This document shows, one piece after another, positions 26,380-35,736 of a DNA stretch of 64,000 nt. Both the position numbers and the translations under genes were made by a program. Every line of letters begins with the position of its first letter. Position 1 is the first letter of the stretch. Source of the DNA: Acidobacteriaceae bacterium (GTDB lineage: Bacteria > Acidobacteriota > Terriglobia > Terriglobales > Acidobacteriaceae); contig PLCO01000017.1 of NCBI GenBank assembly GCA_003134815.1, positions 1-64,000 of the forward strand, read 5' to 3'. The notes beneath the pieces are model-generated. The model searched no databases. It was not told where the DNA came from and worked only from the letters and a program-made list of their open reading frames with translations.

Positions 26380-27054
26380 CTATTGCTCGATGCTGCGCGG
26401 GCGGCCGAGAAAGCGCGCGCCCAGCGCGCCGCCGGCGACGGAAATACCAAGAAGGATGATGGCAAGAAAACCGATGCTGTAGAGCATCAAGCCGGCATGG
26501 CCCTCGGGCGAAAGCATGATGGCTTTATACATCGCGACAATCTGGGCGTCGAAGCCCCTGGATGCAAGAAGCTGGATGGATTGATTGCTCTGGGCAAGCC
26601 ATTCGGCATCGAGGGCCGTGCCGTGGTGCATCCAGAAGCGCATGGCGTAGAGCGAGATGCCCGTGGTGACGGCGGCGGCCCAACTGCCGAGGATGCCGGT
26701 AACCAGGCCTATGCGCGCGCCTGCGCCGATAGTGATCCATGCCGGGCGCCTGCTGCGCATGTAAAGAGCCACAGCCCAGGCACCGGCGCCGCCCATCAAA
26801 GGTAATGCGAGGATGCCCGCCGGGGAGTACATGGAGCAAAGAGCGCCGGCCGGAATGGCAAGCATGAGGGCGAGGCGAAGGGCAGCCTTCCAGTCGACAG
26901 AGCCAGCGTCGCGAACGACTTCGCCCGCGCGTTCCGGCTGGCCCGGTGCGCCGGATACATCGGCCGTATAGACAAGCTGGGGCAGACCGCAGAACGGACA
27001 AAAGCAATCGCCGGGTTGCACGGTCTGGTGGCAACGGCTGCAGGTGACTTCCAT
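26380..27054 (-). CDS. Zinc-ribbon membrane protein, unknown function
   Basis: This 224-residue protein opens with a zinc ribbon, Cys5-x2-Cys8 and Cys19-x2-Cys22 (CSRC...CPFC). A linker follows and then four hydrophobic helices (around 55-75, 80-95, 105-130 and 190-215). Such zinc-ribbon plus DUF4199-like membrane proteins are common in Acidobacteriota and have no assigned function. No operon partner is evident. Confidence 0.75.
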   Translation of the reverse strand: MEVTCSRCHQTVQPGDCFCPFCGLPQLVYTADVSGAPGQPERAGEVVRDAGSVDWKAALRLALMLAIPAGALCSMYSPAGILALPLMGGAGAWAVALYMRSRRPAWITIGAGARIGLVTGILGSWAAAVTTGISLYAMRFWMHHGTALDAEWLAQSNQSIQLLASRGFDAQIVAMYKAIMLSPEGHAGLMLYSIGFLAIILLGISVAGGALGARFLGRPRSIEQ

Positions 27055-27143
27055 ACAACTAAGAGCCTAACGCATCGAGCATAAAAACAGAGTCAGTTGG
27101 TTTAGGGGCGCTTGAAATTGGTGCTGACGATATATCTGGGATT

Positions 27144-27674
27144 ATGCGAACCAAATCATTGCGGTCCCGCTTCACTTCCACGCTGGTTCTCACGCCGGCT
27201 CTGCTTTCGGTAGTCGTATGCGCGGCCGCTTGTGCCCGGGGTATAGGCGGCGACGAAGAGCAGATCAGATCAGTTCTGCAGAGGTACGCGATCTCCATCG
27301 ACGATGCCGATGTTTCTTTAGCGGCGGAGATATGGTCTCAAGATCCAGGCGTCACTTTCATTTATCCGCTCGGCACCGAGCATGGTTTCAAACAGATCGC
27401 TGATCACGTCTACATCGGAATTATGGGCGGCATGTTTTCAAAACGCGAACTGATTCTGCACGATCCGATTGTTCATGTTTACGATGACGCCGCATGGTCC
27501 GAGATGACGTGGACCTTTCACGCGACAAAGAAGGATGGGTCTGCCATCACGACTGAAGGGCGAGAGACGCAGGTGTACCACAAGGAACATGGAGTTGGCG
27601 AATCGTTCTCGTCCACTATTCCGGGCCGCCTGCTGCTATGCCGACTGCTTCAAATGGGAACTGAGGGAAAATGA
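27144..27674 (+). pseudogene. SnoaL-like/DUF4440 secreted protein with 3' frameshift
   Basis: The protein starts with a signal peptide (LVLTPALLSVVVCAAAC). A SnoaL-like NTF2 fold follows (EEQIRSVLQRYAISIDDADVSLAAEIWS, HVYDDAAWSEMTWTF, GRETQVYHKEHG). Family members end this fold with a strand like WRIVHVHYSGPP. In the annotated frame the text after YHKEHG becomes unrelated (VGESFSSTIPGR). In the minus-one frame, from 27593, it reads SWRIVLVHYSGPP and stops at 27664. One base is therefore missing near 27591-27593 relative to the family, either a true frameshift or a sequence error. The original would end at about 27664. Confidence 0.8.
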
Positions 27675-27710
27675 CTCCCGTCGCTGCGCGCCTGCTTGTG
27701 TTGGCACGCT

Positions 27711-28445
27711 CTAAGAAGCGTTTTTCGCCGGCCCCAGCTTTTTGGCGACGATGGCCTCAGCTGCGGCGAGCGCCTGATCGAGCGACATGTTGGTGGAGTC
27801 GAGAAAGACGGCGTCGGGCGCGGGCTTGAGCGGGGAGTCCTTGCGATTGCGATCGCGTTCGTCGCGGGTACGCAGATCGCGGAGAATTTCTTCAGGCGGC
27901 GGCGTAGGCGCGGAGCCTTGCTGGCCGATCTGCTCGTAACGGCGCTGACCCCGGACTTCAGGCGCAGCGTCGAGAAAGATTTTGACTTCGGCGTTGGGGA
28001 AGACGACGGTGCCGATGTCGCGGCCCTCCATCACGACTCCGCCGCGTTCGCCCACCTGCTGCTGCAGGCGGACCATCCATGCGCGCACGGCGGGAAAAGT
28101 GCTGACACGCGATGCGGCTTCAGTGACCGTGGGGTTGCGGATGAGGCCGCTCACGTCCTCGCCGTCGAGAAGGACGAGATTCTCTTCTTCGCCGGGTTCA
28201 AGGCGGATTTCGGTTTCGCCGGCGAGCTCTTCAAGAGCTTTGGCGTCGTCCAAAGGGACTGCCGAACGCAGGGCTTTGAGGGCGAAGGCGCGGTACATTG
28301 CGCCGGTTTCAAGATTGAGCAGGCCGAAGTGCCGCGCGAGGTGGCGGGCGATGGTGCTCTTGCCTGCGCCGGCAGGCCCATCGATGGCGACAATCATTTT
28401 GCGGGCGCGCTCAGCGGCGGCGGTGCGACTGTCGTTTCCGGTCAT
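27711..28445 (-). CDS. cmk: Cytidylate kinase
   Basis: CMP kinase phosphorylates (d)CMP to (d)CDP. The P-loop IDGPAGAGKSTIARHLA, the substrate segment LETGAMYRAFALKAL, and GGVVMEGRDIGTVVFPNAEVKIFLDA are all present. The lid R-D-RD-RNR follows, and then D-A-LDST. The first ATG gives 244 residues with a 16-residue lead; a start at MIVAIDGP would give 228, nearer to the family norm. Neither has a strong ribosome-binding site. It follows the AlkZ-like gene on the same strand by 52 nt. Confidence 0.94.
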   Translation of the reverse strand: MTGNDSRTAAAERARKMIVAIDGPAGAGKSTIARHLARHFGLLNLETGAMYRAFALKALRSAVPLDDAKALEELAGETEIRLEPGEEENLVLLDGEDVSGLIRNPTVTEAASRVSTFPAVRAWMVRLQQQVGERGGVVMEGRDIGTVVFPNAEVKIFLDAAPEVRGQRRYEQIGQQGSAPTPPPEEILRDLRTRDERDRNRKDSPLKPAPDAVFLDSTNMSLDQALAAAEAIVAKKLGPAKNAS

Positions 28446-28497
28446 TCACGCGCGCTCATCGAGTTTCGCTCATCCAGATTCGCTCAACCACTTTCGC

Positions 28498-30207
28498 TCA
28501 TCTGGTTTTTTTCGATCGCCGATTGGAAGAAGCGGTAAAGCCATAGCGCGAACGGTTGCCTGCTTTTGTGGAAGCTGTCAATGCAGGCTTCCGGGCAGGC
28601 TTGCGGCTGCCGCGCGCATCAGAACGCGAATTGGGACGCGCAGCGGGGCGCGCAGCCTTGCGGGCAGCATCGGCACGCCGGGCGACGGGCTTTGCGCCGA
28701 CCTTTCCTTTGGTGGCGTGGCCGTTGCGCAGATTTCTGGCCGCAGCCGGTTTGGCCTTGCGCAGGCCATTGGCCGGACGCGTGTGGCCGTTCGAATGGAA
28801 GCCGTTTCCGTTGGAGGAGCTTTTCGCGGCTCGGGACGCGGGGCGCTTGTTGTGGCTGTTCCCATTACCGTTCACAGTGCCGCTTTTGGGAGCGCTCTTG
28901 GTCCAGCGTGTACCAAGCGCGTGGCGCGAGGCGCCGTTCGAGCGCGGTGAAGATGTGCGCGCGTCGCGCGTGGTGCGCCGGGCAACGCGGCCGGATGTGG
29001 AACTCTGCGCCGGCTTGCGGCTGCGCGCCGGAGCAGACTGATGGCTGAAGCGAGGCCGTGAAGCCTGCGCGTTGTCGCGAGGTGGCGCCGACCGCTCAAC
29101 AACTGGCTCAACGGGCTTGGGCTGTTGCGGAGGAACTGCCGCAATCTCCGGAGCGGGCACCCGAGGAGGAGGTAGATTTGGAGCAGGCAAGTGTGCGGCA
29201 CGCACGTTTGGGGCAGGCAAGGTTGGGGTGAACCTGGACTGCAACGGCTCGCGAAGACCTTCGTCATGCTCGTAAGAGCGGAGGAAGTGCGAGGAGGCCG
29301 GCATGGACGAGCTGGCGTACATTGTCGGCGCCGGGGCAAACTCGGGCAGGGTTCCTGCGACGTAAAAGTGCGGAGCATGGCCCAGCGCGAGCGAGTGAAC
29401 CTGGCGGGTGGCGACCAATCCGCGGAGAACTTCACGAACCTTGCTGCGCGCGGTCAGGGGCGCAAGGAACATTTCCACTTCTTCCATGCTTGCGGCGATT
29501 ACGGCCTGCAGGTAGATGGAGGCGAGCACCGAGATGGCGGTGACCTGTGACGTAGACGCGCCTTCCGCGATGGCTTTTTGGTAGCGGACGCGCAGAAGCT
29601 GCCACTGCGGCGTTTTGCCGGCTGCGGACACAACCGGAATGATGCGCAGTTGCTGCCAGAGCTCGGTGATGGCGCGCAGAACGGCGGACTCGGAGACTTC
29701 GCGGCCGAGCGAATGCCGCAACTGAGTGATGGTGGCCTCGCCGGTTTCAAGTTGCTTGTAAGCCTGGATGGCCAGAGCCGAAACTTGCCGCGATCCGGTC
29801 AATTGAGGAATGCGGCGCCAGTCGCGATCGCCACGCAGTGCGTAAACGTAAGGCAGCACCCATGCCGCAACCACGAAGTCGGGCCCCTCGCCCGGCTGGC
29901 CCAGAAGATTAAGGCGAACCGCAACGCCCTCAGACTCGAGGCGAACCAGCAGATCTTCGGCAATGGAAACCAGCTTGGCCGTGGGAGAAGATGTGTGCTC
30001 GCCGGCAACGGCTTCAACAAAGGTTGGTGCAGTGAATGAGGCGAATTGTCGCCTCGGCAAAAAGAGACACAACCCCGTCTCCTCCAACCACGTACGGGCC
30101 TCATCAATCGTCAACTGCCCGCGTCCGTTCAGGCGCATCCTTTCGGAGCGCGATGCTTCCATCTGTTCTGCTGTCAAAGAAAACCTCGCTTCCAGGTAGG
30201 CGATCAC
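28498..30207 (-). CDS. AlkZ-related winged-helix protein with long basic tail
   Basis: The first 270 residues resemble AlkZ-related (YcaQ-like) winged-helix proteins: LTIDEARTWLEETGLCLFLP, WVLPYVYALRGDRDW, LETGEATITQLRHSLG, and a late VRGLVATRQVHSLALG-like segment. The catalytic QxD motif of true AlkZ glycosylases is not visible. Residues 290-569 form a disordered tail rich in Ala, Arg, Lys, Ser, Pro and Asn-Gly, resembling histone-H1-like nucleic-acid-binding tails. The start is GTG without a good Shine-Dalgarno site; an ATG 15 codons in is an alternative. An 18-bp palindrome lies 12 nt upstream. mutL is the upstream gene on the same strand, which fits a DNA-linked role, by inference. Confidence 0.7.
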   Translation of the reverse strand: MIAYLEARFSLTAEQMEASRSERMRLNGRGQLTIDEARTWLEETGLCLFLPRRQFASFTAPTFVEAVAGEHTSSPTAKLVSIAEDLLVRLESEGVAVRLNLLGQPGEGPDFVVAAWVLPYVYALRGDRDWRRIPQLTGSRQVSALAIQAYKQLETGEATITQLRHSLGREVSESAVLRAITELWQQLRIIPVVSAAGKTPQWQLLRVRYQKAIAEGASTSQVTAISVLASIYLQAVIAASMEEVEMFLAPLTARSKVREVLRGLVATRQVHSLALGHAPHFYVAGTLPEFAPAPTMYASSSMPASSHFLRSYEHDEGLREPLQSRFTPTLPAPNVRAAHLPAPNLPPPRVPAPEIAAVPPQQPKPVEPVVERSAPPRDNAQASRPRFSHQSAPARSRKPAQSSTSGRVARRTTRDARTSSPRSNGASRHALGTRWTKSAPKSGTVNGNGNSHNKRPASRAAKSSSNGNGFHSNGHTRPANGLRKAKPAAARNLRNGHATKGKVGAKPVARRADAARKAARPAARPNSRSDARGSRKPARKPALTASTKAGNRSRYGFTASSNRRSKKTR

Positions 30208-30218
30208 GGCCAGAATCC

Positions 30219-30236
30219 CGCGCTCCTAGGAGCGCG
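30219..30236. promoter_or_regulatory. 18-bp perfect palindrome upstream of the AlkZ-like gene
   Basis: CGCGCTCCTAGGAGCGCG is a perfect inverted repeat in the 71-nt gap between the mutL stop and the GTG start of the AlkZ-like gene. With no spacer it suits a dimeric DNA-binding protein better than an RNA hairpin, and no T-run follows. Regulator unknown. Confidence 0.5.
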
Positions 30237-30278
30237 TCCGGCCACCCTCCAAGCCGCCGAGGGGTCTCTTAAGGGACC

Positions 30279-32348
30279 CTAAATTCGGTGAAAGGCCCGC
30301 TGGATTTCCTTCCAAGAATACAGTAATGCGATTGGACGTCCATGCGGGCAGCTGGTTGGGTGACTGGTCTTCGCAAGCTCTAACAGCAACCATTCTATAC
30401 GTTTTGGATCAAGAGCGGTATTGATCTTGATGGCAGAGTGGCAGGCAATGGAGGCGGCGATGCGCGAGCGGAGGCGGTCAAGTTCCTCATTCCGAAAGGG
30501 TTCACCGGAATCTGCGGTGCTCTGATCGATGACTTCAGCAAGCGTCCGATCCAGTTCTGCGCCTTCAAGGCCCACGGGGGCCGCTTTTACCGCAAGTGTT
30601 TGAGGGCCAAAGGGTTCCACCTCAAAACCGTTGTGTTCAAGCTCCTCAGCGATCCGGGCAAAGACGACCATCTGTTCGGGCTTTAATTCCACAAGCATTG
30701 GCATCAGCAGTCGCTGGCGCTGGACGCGTTCCACCTGACGGTCGCGGAGGATCTTCTCAAAAAGCACCCGTTCGTGTGCAACGTGCTGATCGATGATCCA
30801 CAAGCCGTCGTCGCCGGCGGCCAAAATGAAAGACTCGCGCAATTGCCCGAGCGGTTTGAGGGAGCCGAGGCGGTTGAGGGAGCTGGCAGACTGCTCAGCT
30901 TCCACCAGAGCCGCGGCTGCGGCGGAATCGTTGGCGTAAGCTGCTGCTCCGTTGTAGTTTGGTCTGCAATCGCCGGCGGTTTGGGCGGCGTTTGGCGCGA
31001 AGAGGGCGTTGGCGGCAGCGCCCATGGCCTCAGGATCAAAGCTGCGGACAAAATTAGCCATGGGCTGGCCGTCGGGAAGGCCGCGGCCATCAACACTTCG
31101 CTCGCCAAATGGCAACGAGCCTGGAACGGGCAAAGGCAAACGCGGGGTCAGGTGGAACGATTCTGCATCGGCGAGACCAGCCGGATCGGATTCCGGTGCA
31201 CCGGGCAAGGGCGACGCCGCGGGCGGCATTAGCGACGGGCTGGCCGTGGGCTGCGAATCGAGAGCGGCAAGAAATCCGGCGGCAGGGCGAGATTGAATGA
31301 GCGCAGTGCGCAGGCTGTCGCGAACAAAGTCGTGGATGCGGCTCTGCTGGCGAAAGCGGACTTCAGTCTTGGCCGGGTGGACGTTCACGTCCACTTCCTC
31401 AGGCGGCATTTCAAGGAAGAGCAAAACCACGGGGAAGCTGGTCGGCGGGATTACGTTGCGATACGCCTCGGTGATGGCGTGCATCAGAAGTCGGTCGCGG
31501 ATGAGCCGCTTGTTAATGAAGATGTAGATGGAGTTGCGGTTCAACTTTTGCAGTTCGGGCTTCGAGTAAAAGCCGGAGAGGCGCAGCGAGCCGGGATCGC
31601 GCAGAGGCTGCTCGGGATCTTTTTTCCAGGGAGGAGGCTCGGGCAGTCCACCACGCTCGAAGGGCGCCTCGGCGGCGACGGGAAGCAACTGGCTGAGCGT
31701 CTCCTTGCCAAAAACCTGGAAGATGCGCTCGGCGGTGCGGGCGACGGGAGGAGCGGTGAGGATGGTGTGGCTCGCGGAGAGAAGATCGAATTGATTTTCA
31801 GGATGGGCCAGCGCGTAGTGCGTCACCAGCGCGGTGACGTGGGCCAGCTCAGTGGATTCGGCGCGAAGAAATTTTCGCCGCGCGGGAGTGTTGAAGAAGA
31901 GATCGCTGACGGCGATGGTTGTGCCACGGGGCAGAGCCGCATCCTCAACGCGATGAATTTTGCCGCCGGCTACGTCAATGCGCGTACCCGCAGCTTCGTC
32001 TCCGGTTGCTGTCTCAAGCGTTACGCGCGCGACGGATGCGATCGAGGGCAGCGCCTCGCCGCGGAAGCCGAGGGTGGCAATCGAAAGCAGATCGTCCGCG
32101 GTACGCAGCTTCGACGTGGCGTGGCGCTCGAAGGCCAGCAGAGCGTCGTCGCGGTTCATGCCGTGGCCGTCGTCGGAGACGCGGATCAGCTTGCGCCCGC
32201 CGCCTTCCACCTCGACGCGAATGCGCGACGCTCCGGCGTCGAGAGCATTCTCAAGCAGCTCTTTAACGACGGATGCGGGCCGATCGACCACCTCGCCGGC
32301 GGCAATCTGGTTGGCAACTTGATCGGAGAGGATACGGATCTGGCCCAT
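30279..32348 (-). CDS. mutL: DNA mismatch repair protein MutL
   Basis: MutL couples mismatch recognition to strand incision. The N-terminal GHKL ATPase motifs are clear: ELLENALDAGA, SDDGHGM, ATLGFRGEALPSI and PRGTTIAVSDLFFNTPARRKFL. A linker of low complexity spans about residues 350-490. The C-terminal domain keeps the metal-dependent endonuclease motifs: DQHVAHERVLFEKI near 519, with the usual alanine replaced by valine, ACHSAIK, and CPHGRP near 667. It should therefore be a nicking MutL, as in bacteria without MutH. The length, 689 residues, is normal. mutS is not in view. Confidence 0.96.
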   Translation of the reverse strand: MGQIRILSDQVANQIAAGEVVDRPASVVKELLENALDAGASRIRVEVEGGGRKLIRVSDDGHGMNRDDALLAFERHATSKLRTADDLLSIATLGFRGEALPSIASVARVTLETATGDEAAGTRIDVAGGKIHRVEDAALPRGTTIAVSDLFFNTPARRKFLRAESTELAHVTALVTHYALAHPENQFDLLSASHTILTAPPVARTAERIFQVFGKETLSQLLPVAAEAPFERGGLPEPPPWKKDPEQPLRDPGSLRLSGFYSKPELQKLNRNSIYIFINKRLIRDRLLMHAITEAYRNVIPPTSFPVVLLFLEMPPEEVDVNVHPAKTEVRFRQQSRIHDFVRDSLRTALIQSRPAAGFLAALDSQPTASPSLMPPAASPLPGAPESDPAGLADAESFHLTPRLPLPVPGSLPFGERSVDGRGLPDGQPMANFVRSFDPEAMGAAANALFAPNAAQTAGDCRPNYNGAAAYANDSAAAAALVEAEQSASSLNRLGSLKPLGQLRESFILAAGDDGLWIIDQHVAHERVLFEKILRDRQVERVQRQRLLMPMLVELKPEQMVVFARIAEELEHNGFEVEPFGPQTLAVKAAPVGLEGAELDRTLAEVIDQSTADSGEPFRNEELDRLRSRIAASIACHSAIKINTALDPKRIEWLLLELAKTSHPTSCPHGRPIALLYSWKEIQRAFHRI

Positions 32349-32418
32349 AAGAACTCAGGGTATCGCAAGTTGTTGAACCAGATCCGATGAATGGTCTGCG
32401 CAAAGTTCGCGCAGATTC

Positions 32419-34092
32419 CTAATTTGACGCCGGTGCGCCGGCCTTTACCGGCTTGTTCGCCGCAGCCGTTTTGACCCTACTGCGGGAACTCGGCGTTGTG
32501 CCCGGCTCCGCTGAAGGCGCCGGCCCTTCCAGCATGGAGGCCTTGCGAATTACCGCCTCGGGAGCGGTAGTGGAAAAGCCCGGGTTGTTCGTCAACTGGG
32601 CATCAAACCACTGCGGAGGCAAGTACCACCTTCCGTCGCCGGCCGCAGTCAGATAGTCGTAGATCAGCGGCATGTTCGAAGGCAGCCCGCCGTGGTCGCG
32701 TTCTGAGAGGGCGACATAGGCCTTCAACTCGCTGGCGATTTGGTCGTGGTTGGACGGGTCCTCGGCCTCCATCAAAGCGACGGCGTATTCCAGGTGAGCC
32801 GCAGGAATAGCGCCCCGGTCGGCGTCGAGACGAAGCGCGGTGGTCAGATGGTTGAGGGCGTCCTGGCGCTCGTTGGGAGTGCGCGCGGTGAGGCGTTCGA
32901 GCTTGGCCAGATAGAAGCTCGCGTAGGGATCGTCAGGCCGCTCCGCAACGGCGCCATCGAGATTCCTTTTGGCGACGGCAAATAGATCGTAATCCATGGC
33001 CAGGATCCCGTTATCGCGCTTGACGGAGGAGCTCATGGGCCCGAAGTCGGGACTATTGGAATTGAATCCGTTGCCCTTGACCCGCAACTCAATCTCTGCC
33101 TTCAGGTCGCCGCCAAAGAGCGAGTCCAGATGCGCCTGCCGCTCCTTGATGCGCGGAGCGCTGCCCATAAAACCGAGCCCCATGCGCGAGTCCGCAGTGA
33201 CGACTTGATTGAGCGAAGCAAAAAGGCGATTGATGTCGCGCGGGTCGTAGCCCTGTTCAATCATCAAATTGATCGCCATGTCGTCGGCGTCGTCCTCTTC
33301 TTTCGAGGCCCAGAGGACCGGCTCGATCTGCGGATGAATGAAGTAGTGGCCGATTTCCATCCCCGTGGCCAGCCCGGCGCTGCCGCCGAGCAACCCACCA
33401 AGGCGCAGCGGAATCATGGCGCCGCCGAGTCCAGCGCCCATGACCATTGAGCCGACGTCGGTGATCATCTTTTCCTTTTCGGCCTTCTCCTTGGCCAGCT
33501 CTCCGGCCACATGCTTGTCGCGGATGCGCAGGTAAGCTTGCCGCAATTCAACATGGGCAATTTCATGCGCCAGGATGTAGCTCAGCTCCGACTCGCTGTC
33601 GAGCATGGAAACCAGTCCAGTGGAGAGGTAGATGGTTCCCGTGGAGAGGGTGAGAGCTTTGGGGATGGGATCGTACAAGACGCGGAAGGTGTAAACGTTG
33701 GTCGAGTTCTTGGGAACGAGCCTTTGCCCGATGTGGTTGACGTAGCTTTGCACCACGGGATTGCTGTAGAGACGCTGCTGATCAAACGAGTCGCCGGCAG
33801 CGGCGTCCTGGGCCAATCCCTTGCTTGCGGTCAAGTTGATGCCATATGCAAGTTGCATGTCGTTGCGGCGCAGCGTGTCCCATTCCTGCTGAATGGCATC
33901 CTGCACCTCGGGCATCCCTTCGACCCGGGCGATCTTGTCCTTGTCGACGTTGCTGATGTCGTTCGGATCCTGCGGCTTCTTGTTTTTCCCCGAAAGCGCG
34001 TTGGATATTTGGGACATCTGAGCCGAAGACGGCGGCGCTGTAACTCCGCAGACAAGCAGAGCACAAAAGGCGATGGCGAGAAGTCTTTTCAT
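32419..34092 (-). CDS. Secreted M48-family metalloprotease
   Basis: The 557-residue protein has a signal peptide (LLAIAFCALLVCGVTAPPSSA) and an M48 catalytic domain with HEIAH near residue 176 and the third-ligand region EEDDADDMAINLM near 265. A C-terminal region of helical repeats (ALNHLTTALRLDADRG) and a Lys/Ala/Pro tail follow. It resembles periplasmic BepA/LoiP-type proteases that act in outer-membrane quality control. The start at MKRLLAIAF has AGGAGAG five nt upstream; an earlier ATG overlaps that site and is less likely. Compare it with the degenerate relative at 51160-53094, which has lost the motif. Confidence 0.9.
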   Translation of the reverse strand: MKRLLAIAFCALLVCGVTAPPSSAQMSQISNALSGKNKKPQDPNDISNVDKDKIARVEGMPEVQDAIQQEWDTLRRNDMQLAYGINLTASKGLAQDAAAGDSFDQQRLYSNPVVQSYVNHIGQRLVPKNSTNVYTFRVLYDPIPKALTLSTGTIYLSTGLVSMLDSESELSYILAHEIAHVELRQAYLRIRDKHVAGELAKEKAEKEKMITDVGSMVMGAGLGGAMIPLRLGGLLGGSAGLATGMEIGHYFIHPQIEPVLWASKEEDDADDMAINLMIEQGYDPRDINRLFASLNQVVTADSRMGLGFMGSAPRIKERQAHLDSLFGGDLKAEIELRVKGNGFNSNSPDFGPMSSSVKRDNGILAMDYDLFAVAKRNLDGAVAERPDDPYASFYLAKLERLTARTPNERQDALNHLTTALRLDADRGAIPAAHLEYAVALMEAEDPSNHDQIASELKAYVALSERDHGGLPSNMPLIYDYLTAAGDGRWYLPPQWFDAQLTNNPGFSTTAPEAVIRKASMLEGPAPSAEPGTTPSSRSRVKTAAANKPVKAGAPASN

Positions 34093-34465
34093 AAGACTCT
34101 CCTTTTCCATGAATGCGGCGTCAGCGGAGAACGCCGTTGACCGTTTCTGGCTGGGGGGAGGCCCGGTAATCCCGAGTATAGGCCTGAATTTCGTGCCGAG
34201 TCAACGATGCGCGGGGGCGGCGGAAAAGTCGCAAATCGCAGCAATTGATGCGGTGATTCGCGCCTTGCGGTAGATCAATATGCAAGGCAGCAGGGTTTTC
34301 GGAATCGCAGGCCTTTTCGAGCGCTCGATACCACATGCAGAGACGCCAGTTCGAAGTGTGACGCAAAGCACACAAGGCGAACGCCAGGCACGCGACAATA
34401 GTCATGCAGGGATTCGAGTTAGACCGGGCAAAGCGGCCGGGTTTGTCGGCCGGGAGAGACGATTC

Positions 34466-35452
34466 ATGAGCGATCTTGCAACCTTGGCTGAGGCCGGTGC
34501 CGTTGACCCGCTTGTCGGGCACCCGCCGGACTATCACGTGTTTCACAATTTCATTCAGCGCTGCAAGAATCTTCCGGCAATCACGACGGCAGTAGTTTGG
34601 CCGCTGACCGAGGTGGCAATGGGCGGCGCGGTAGAAGCTGCGGCAGCGGGGCTGATTGAGCCCACGCTCATTGGACCTGAAAAGGCGATGAAGGCTTTGG
34701 CGGCAAAGATTGGCGCCAACATCAGCGCGTTCCCGATCGTGCAGGCCGAAACCGAGGCTCATGCCGCCGAAGCTGCCGTGGCCATGTGCCGAGCAGGTGA
34801 TGCGCTTGCGCTGATGAAAGGCAGTCTGCACACAGACGAGTTGTTGAAGCCCGCCTTGCAGCGCGATACCGGGCTGCGTACAGCGCGGCGCATTTCGCAT
34901 GTGTTCATCATGGATACGCCGGCCTACGCGCGGACGCTGCTGATCACCGACGCGGCCATCAACATTACGCCGGACCTTGAAGACAAGATTCACATTGTGC
35001 AGAATGCGATTGACCTGGCGATCGCGCTGGGAATTCCAGAGCCCAAAGTTGCGCTGCTTTCGGCGGTGGAGACGGTGAATCCGAAGATCCAGTCAACGCT
35101 GGACGCGGCGGCGCTATGCAAAATGGCCGATCGCGGCCAGATCACGGGCGGAATTCTCGACGGGCCGCTGGCATTCGATACCGCGGTGAGCGCAAAGGCG
35201 GCGCAGATCAAGAAACTGGTTTCGCCGGTCACGGGGCAGGCCGACATTCTGGTTGTGCCCGACCTTGAGAGCGGCAACATGCTGGCCAAGCAACTGGAAT
35301 ATTTAGGCGGAGCGCAACTGGCCGGTATCGTGCTGGGCGCGCGGGTGCCCACGATTCTTACCAGCCGCGCGGACTCGGCAGAGACGCGGCTGGTAAGCTG
35401 CGCCGTGGCCGTGCTGCTGCACTACGCGGCGCACCCGGCGATGAAGGTGTAG
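34466..35452 (+). CDS. Phosphate acetyl/butyryltransferase
   Basis: This 328-residue enzyme belongs to the phosphotransacetylase/phosphate butyryltransferase family (PTA_PTB), exchanging CoA and phosphate on short acyl groups. Seen are LIGPEKAMKALAA, ALMKGSLHTDELLKPAL, RISHVFIMDTPAY, ITDAAINITPDLEDKIHIVQNAI, ALLSAVETVNPKIQSTLDAA and DILVVPDLESGNMLAKQL. The start is set at MSDLATLAE behind GGGAGAG; the frame runs on 62 codons upstream without similarity. The last 128 bp, from IVLGARVPT to the stop, recur at 37676-37803. No acetate/butyrate kinase gene is adjacent. Acetyl versus butyryl specificity is undecided. Confidence 0.92.
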   Translation: MSDLATLAEAGAVDPLVGHPPDYHVFHNFIQRCKNLPAITTAVVWPLTEVAMGGAVEAAAAGLIEPTLIGPEKAMKALAAKIGANISAFPIVQAETEAHAAEAAVAMCRAGDALALMKGSLHTDELLKPALQRDTGLRTARRISHVFIMDTPAYARTLLITDAAINITPDLEDKIHIVQNAIDLAIALGIPEPKVALLSAVETVNPKIQSTLDAAALCKMADRGQITGGILDGPLAFDTAVSAKAAQIKKLVSPVTGQADILVVPDLESGNMLAKQLEYLGGAQLAGIVLGARVPTILTSRADSAETRLVSCAVAVLLHYAAHPAMKV

Positions 35453-35454
35453 CT
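35327..35454 (+). repeat. Direct repeat DR1: 3' end of the phosphate acyltransferase gene
   Basis: This 128-bp stretch ending just past the stop codon (TAGCT) is repeated at 37676-37803 without indels. By direct alignment there are 11 mismatches (91% identity). Similarity begins abruptly at ATCGTGCT and ends abruptly after TAGCT in both copies. The pair brackets four small genes. Confidence 0.9.
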
Positions 35455-35736
35455 CTTTCAATCGAATCCTCAGAATTGAATGGCTGTCGCCCTCTCGCGC
35501 CTCGTGCGGCCTCGTGACGTTACTAAAGGCCAATGCCTCTTCGTAACGTTCATGCGGTTGATTTTCATTTGACTTCTGCGCTCGCCGGGATCATATTGTT
35601 TGTCAAATTCCCCTCGGGGTCAAACATGGGCCGAGCATCGCTGGGCTCACTGCCAATGTCCTCGCCATCGGACACCCTCCGAGCGCGTGTCCGGTGACCT
35701 TTCGCGTGAACGATACATCGCCGAATGGAGACCCCC
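35455..35736. other. Islet left flank, no gene seen
   Basis: This 282-bp gap follows DR1. It holds two inverted repeats, GACGTTAC/GTAACGTT around 35517-35550 and GGACAC/GTGTCC around 35670-35695. AT-richer sequence precedes the first islet gene and could contain its promoter. No coding region is convincing. Confidence 0.4.

Noticed and set aside
31293..32390. Long plus-strand open frame opposite mutL (365 residues)
   Set aside because: It is the antisense shadow of mutL; no family motif and the mutL frame is unmistakable.
34121..34993. Minus-strand open frame over the phosphate acyltransferase gene
   Set aside because: Shadow of a clear enzyme gene, with arginine/histidine-rich composition typical of antisense frames.
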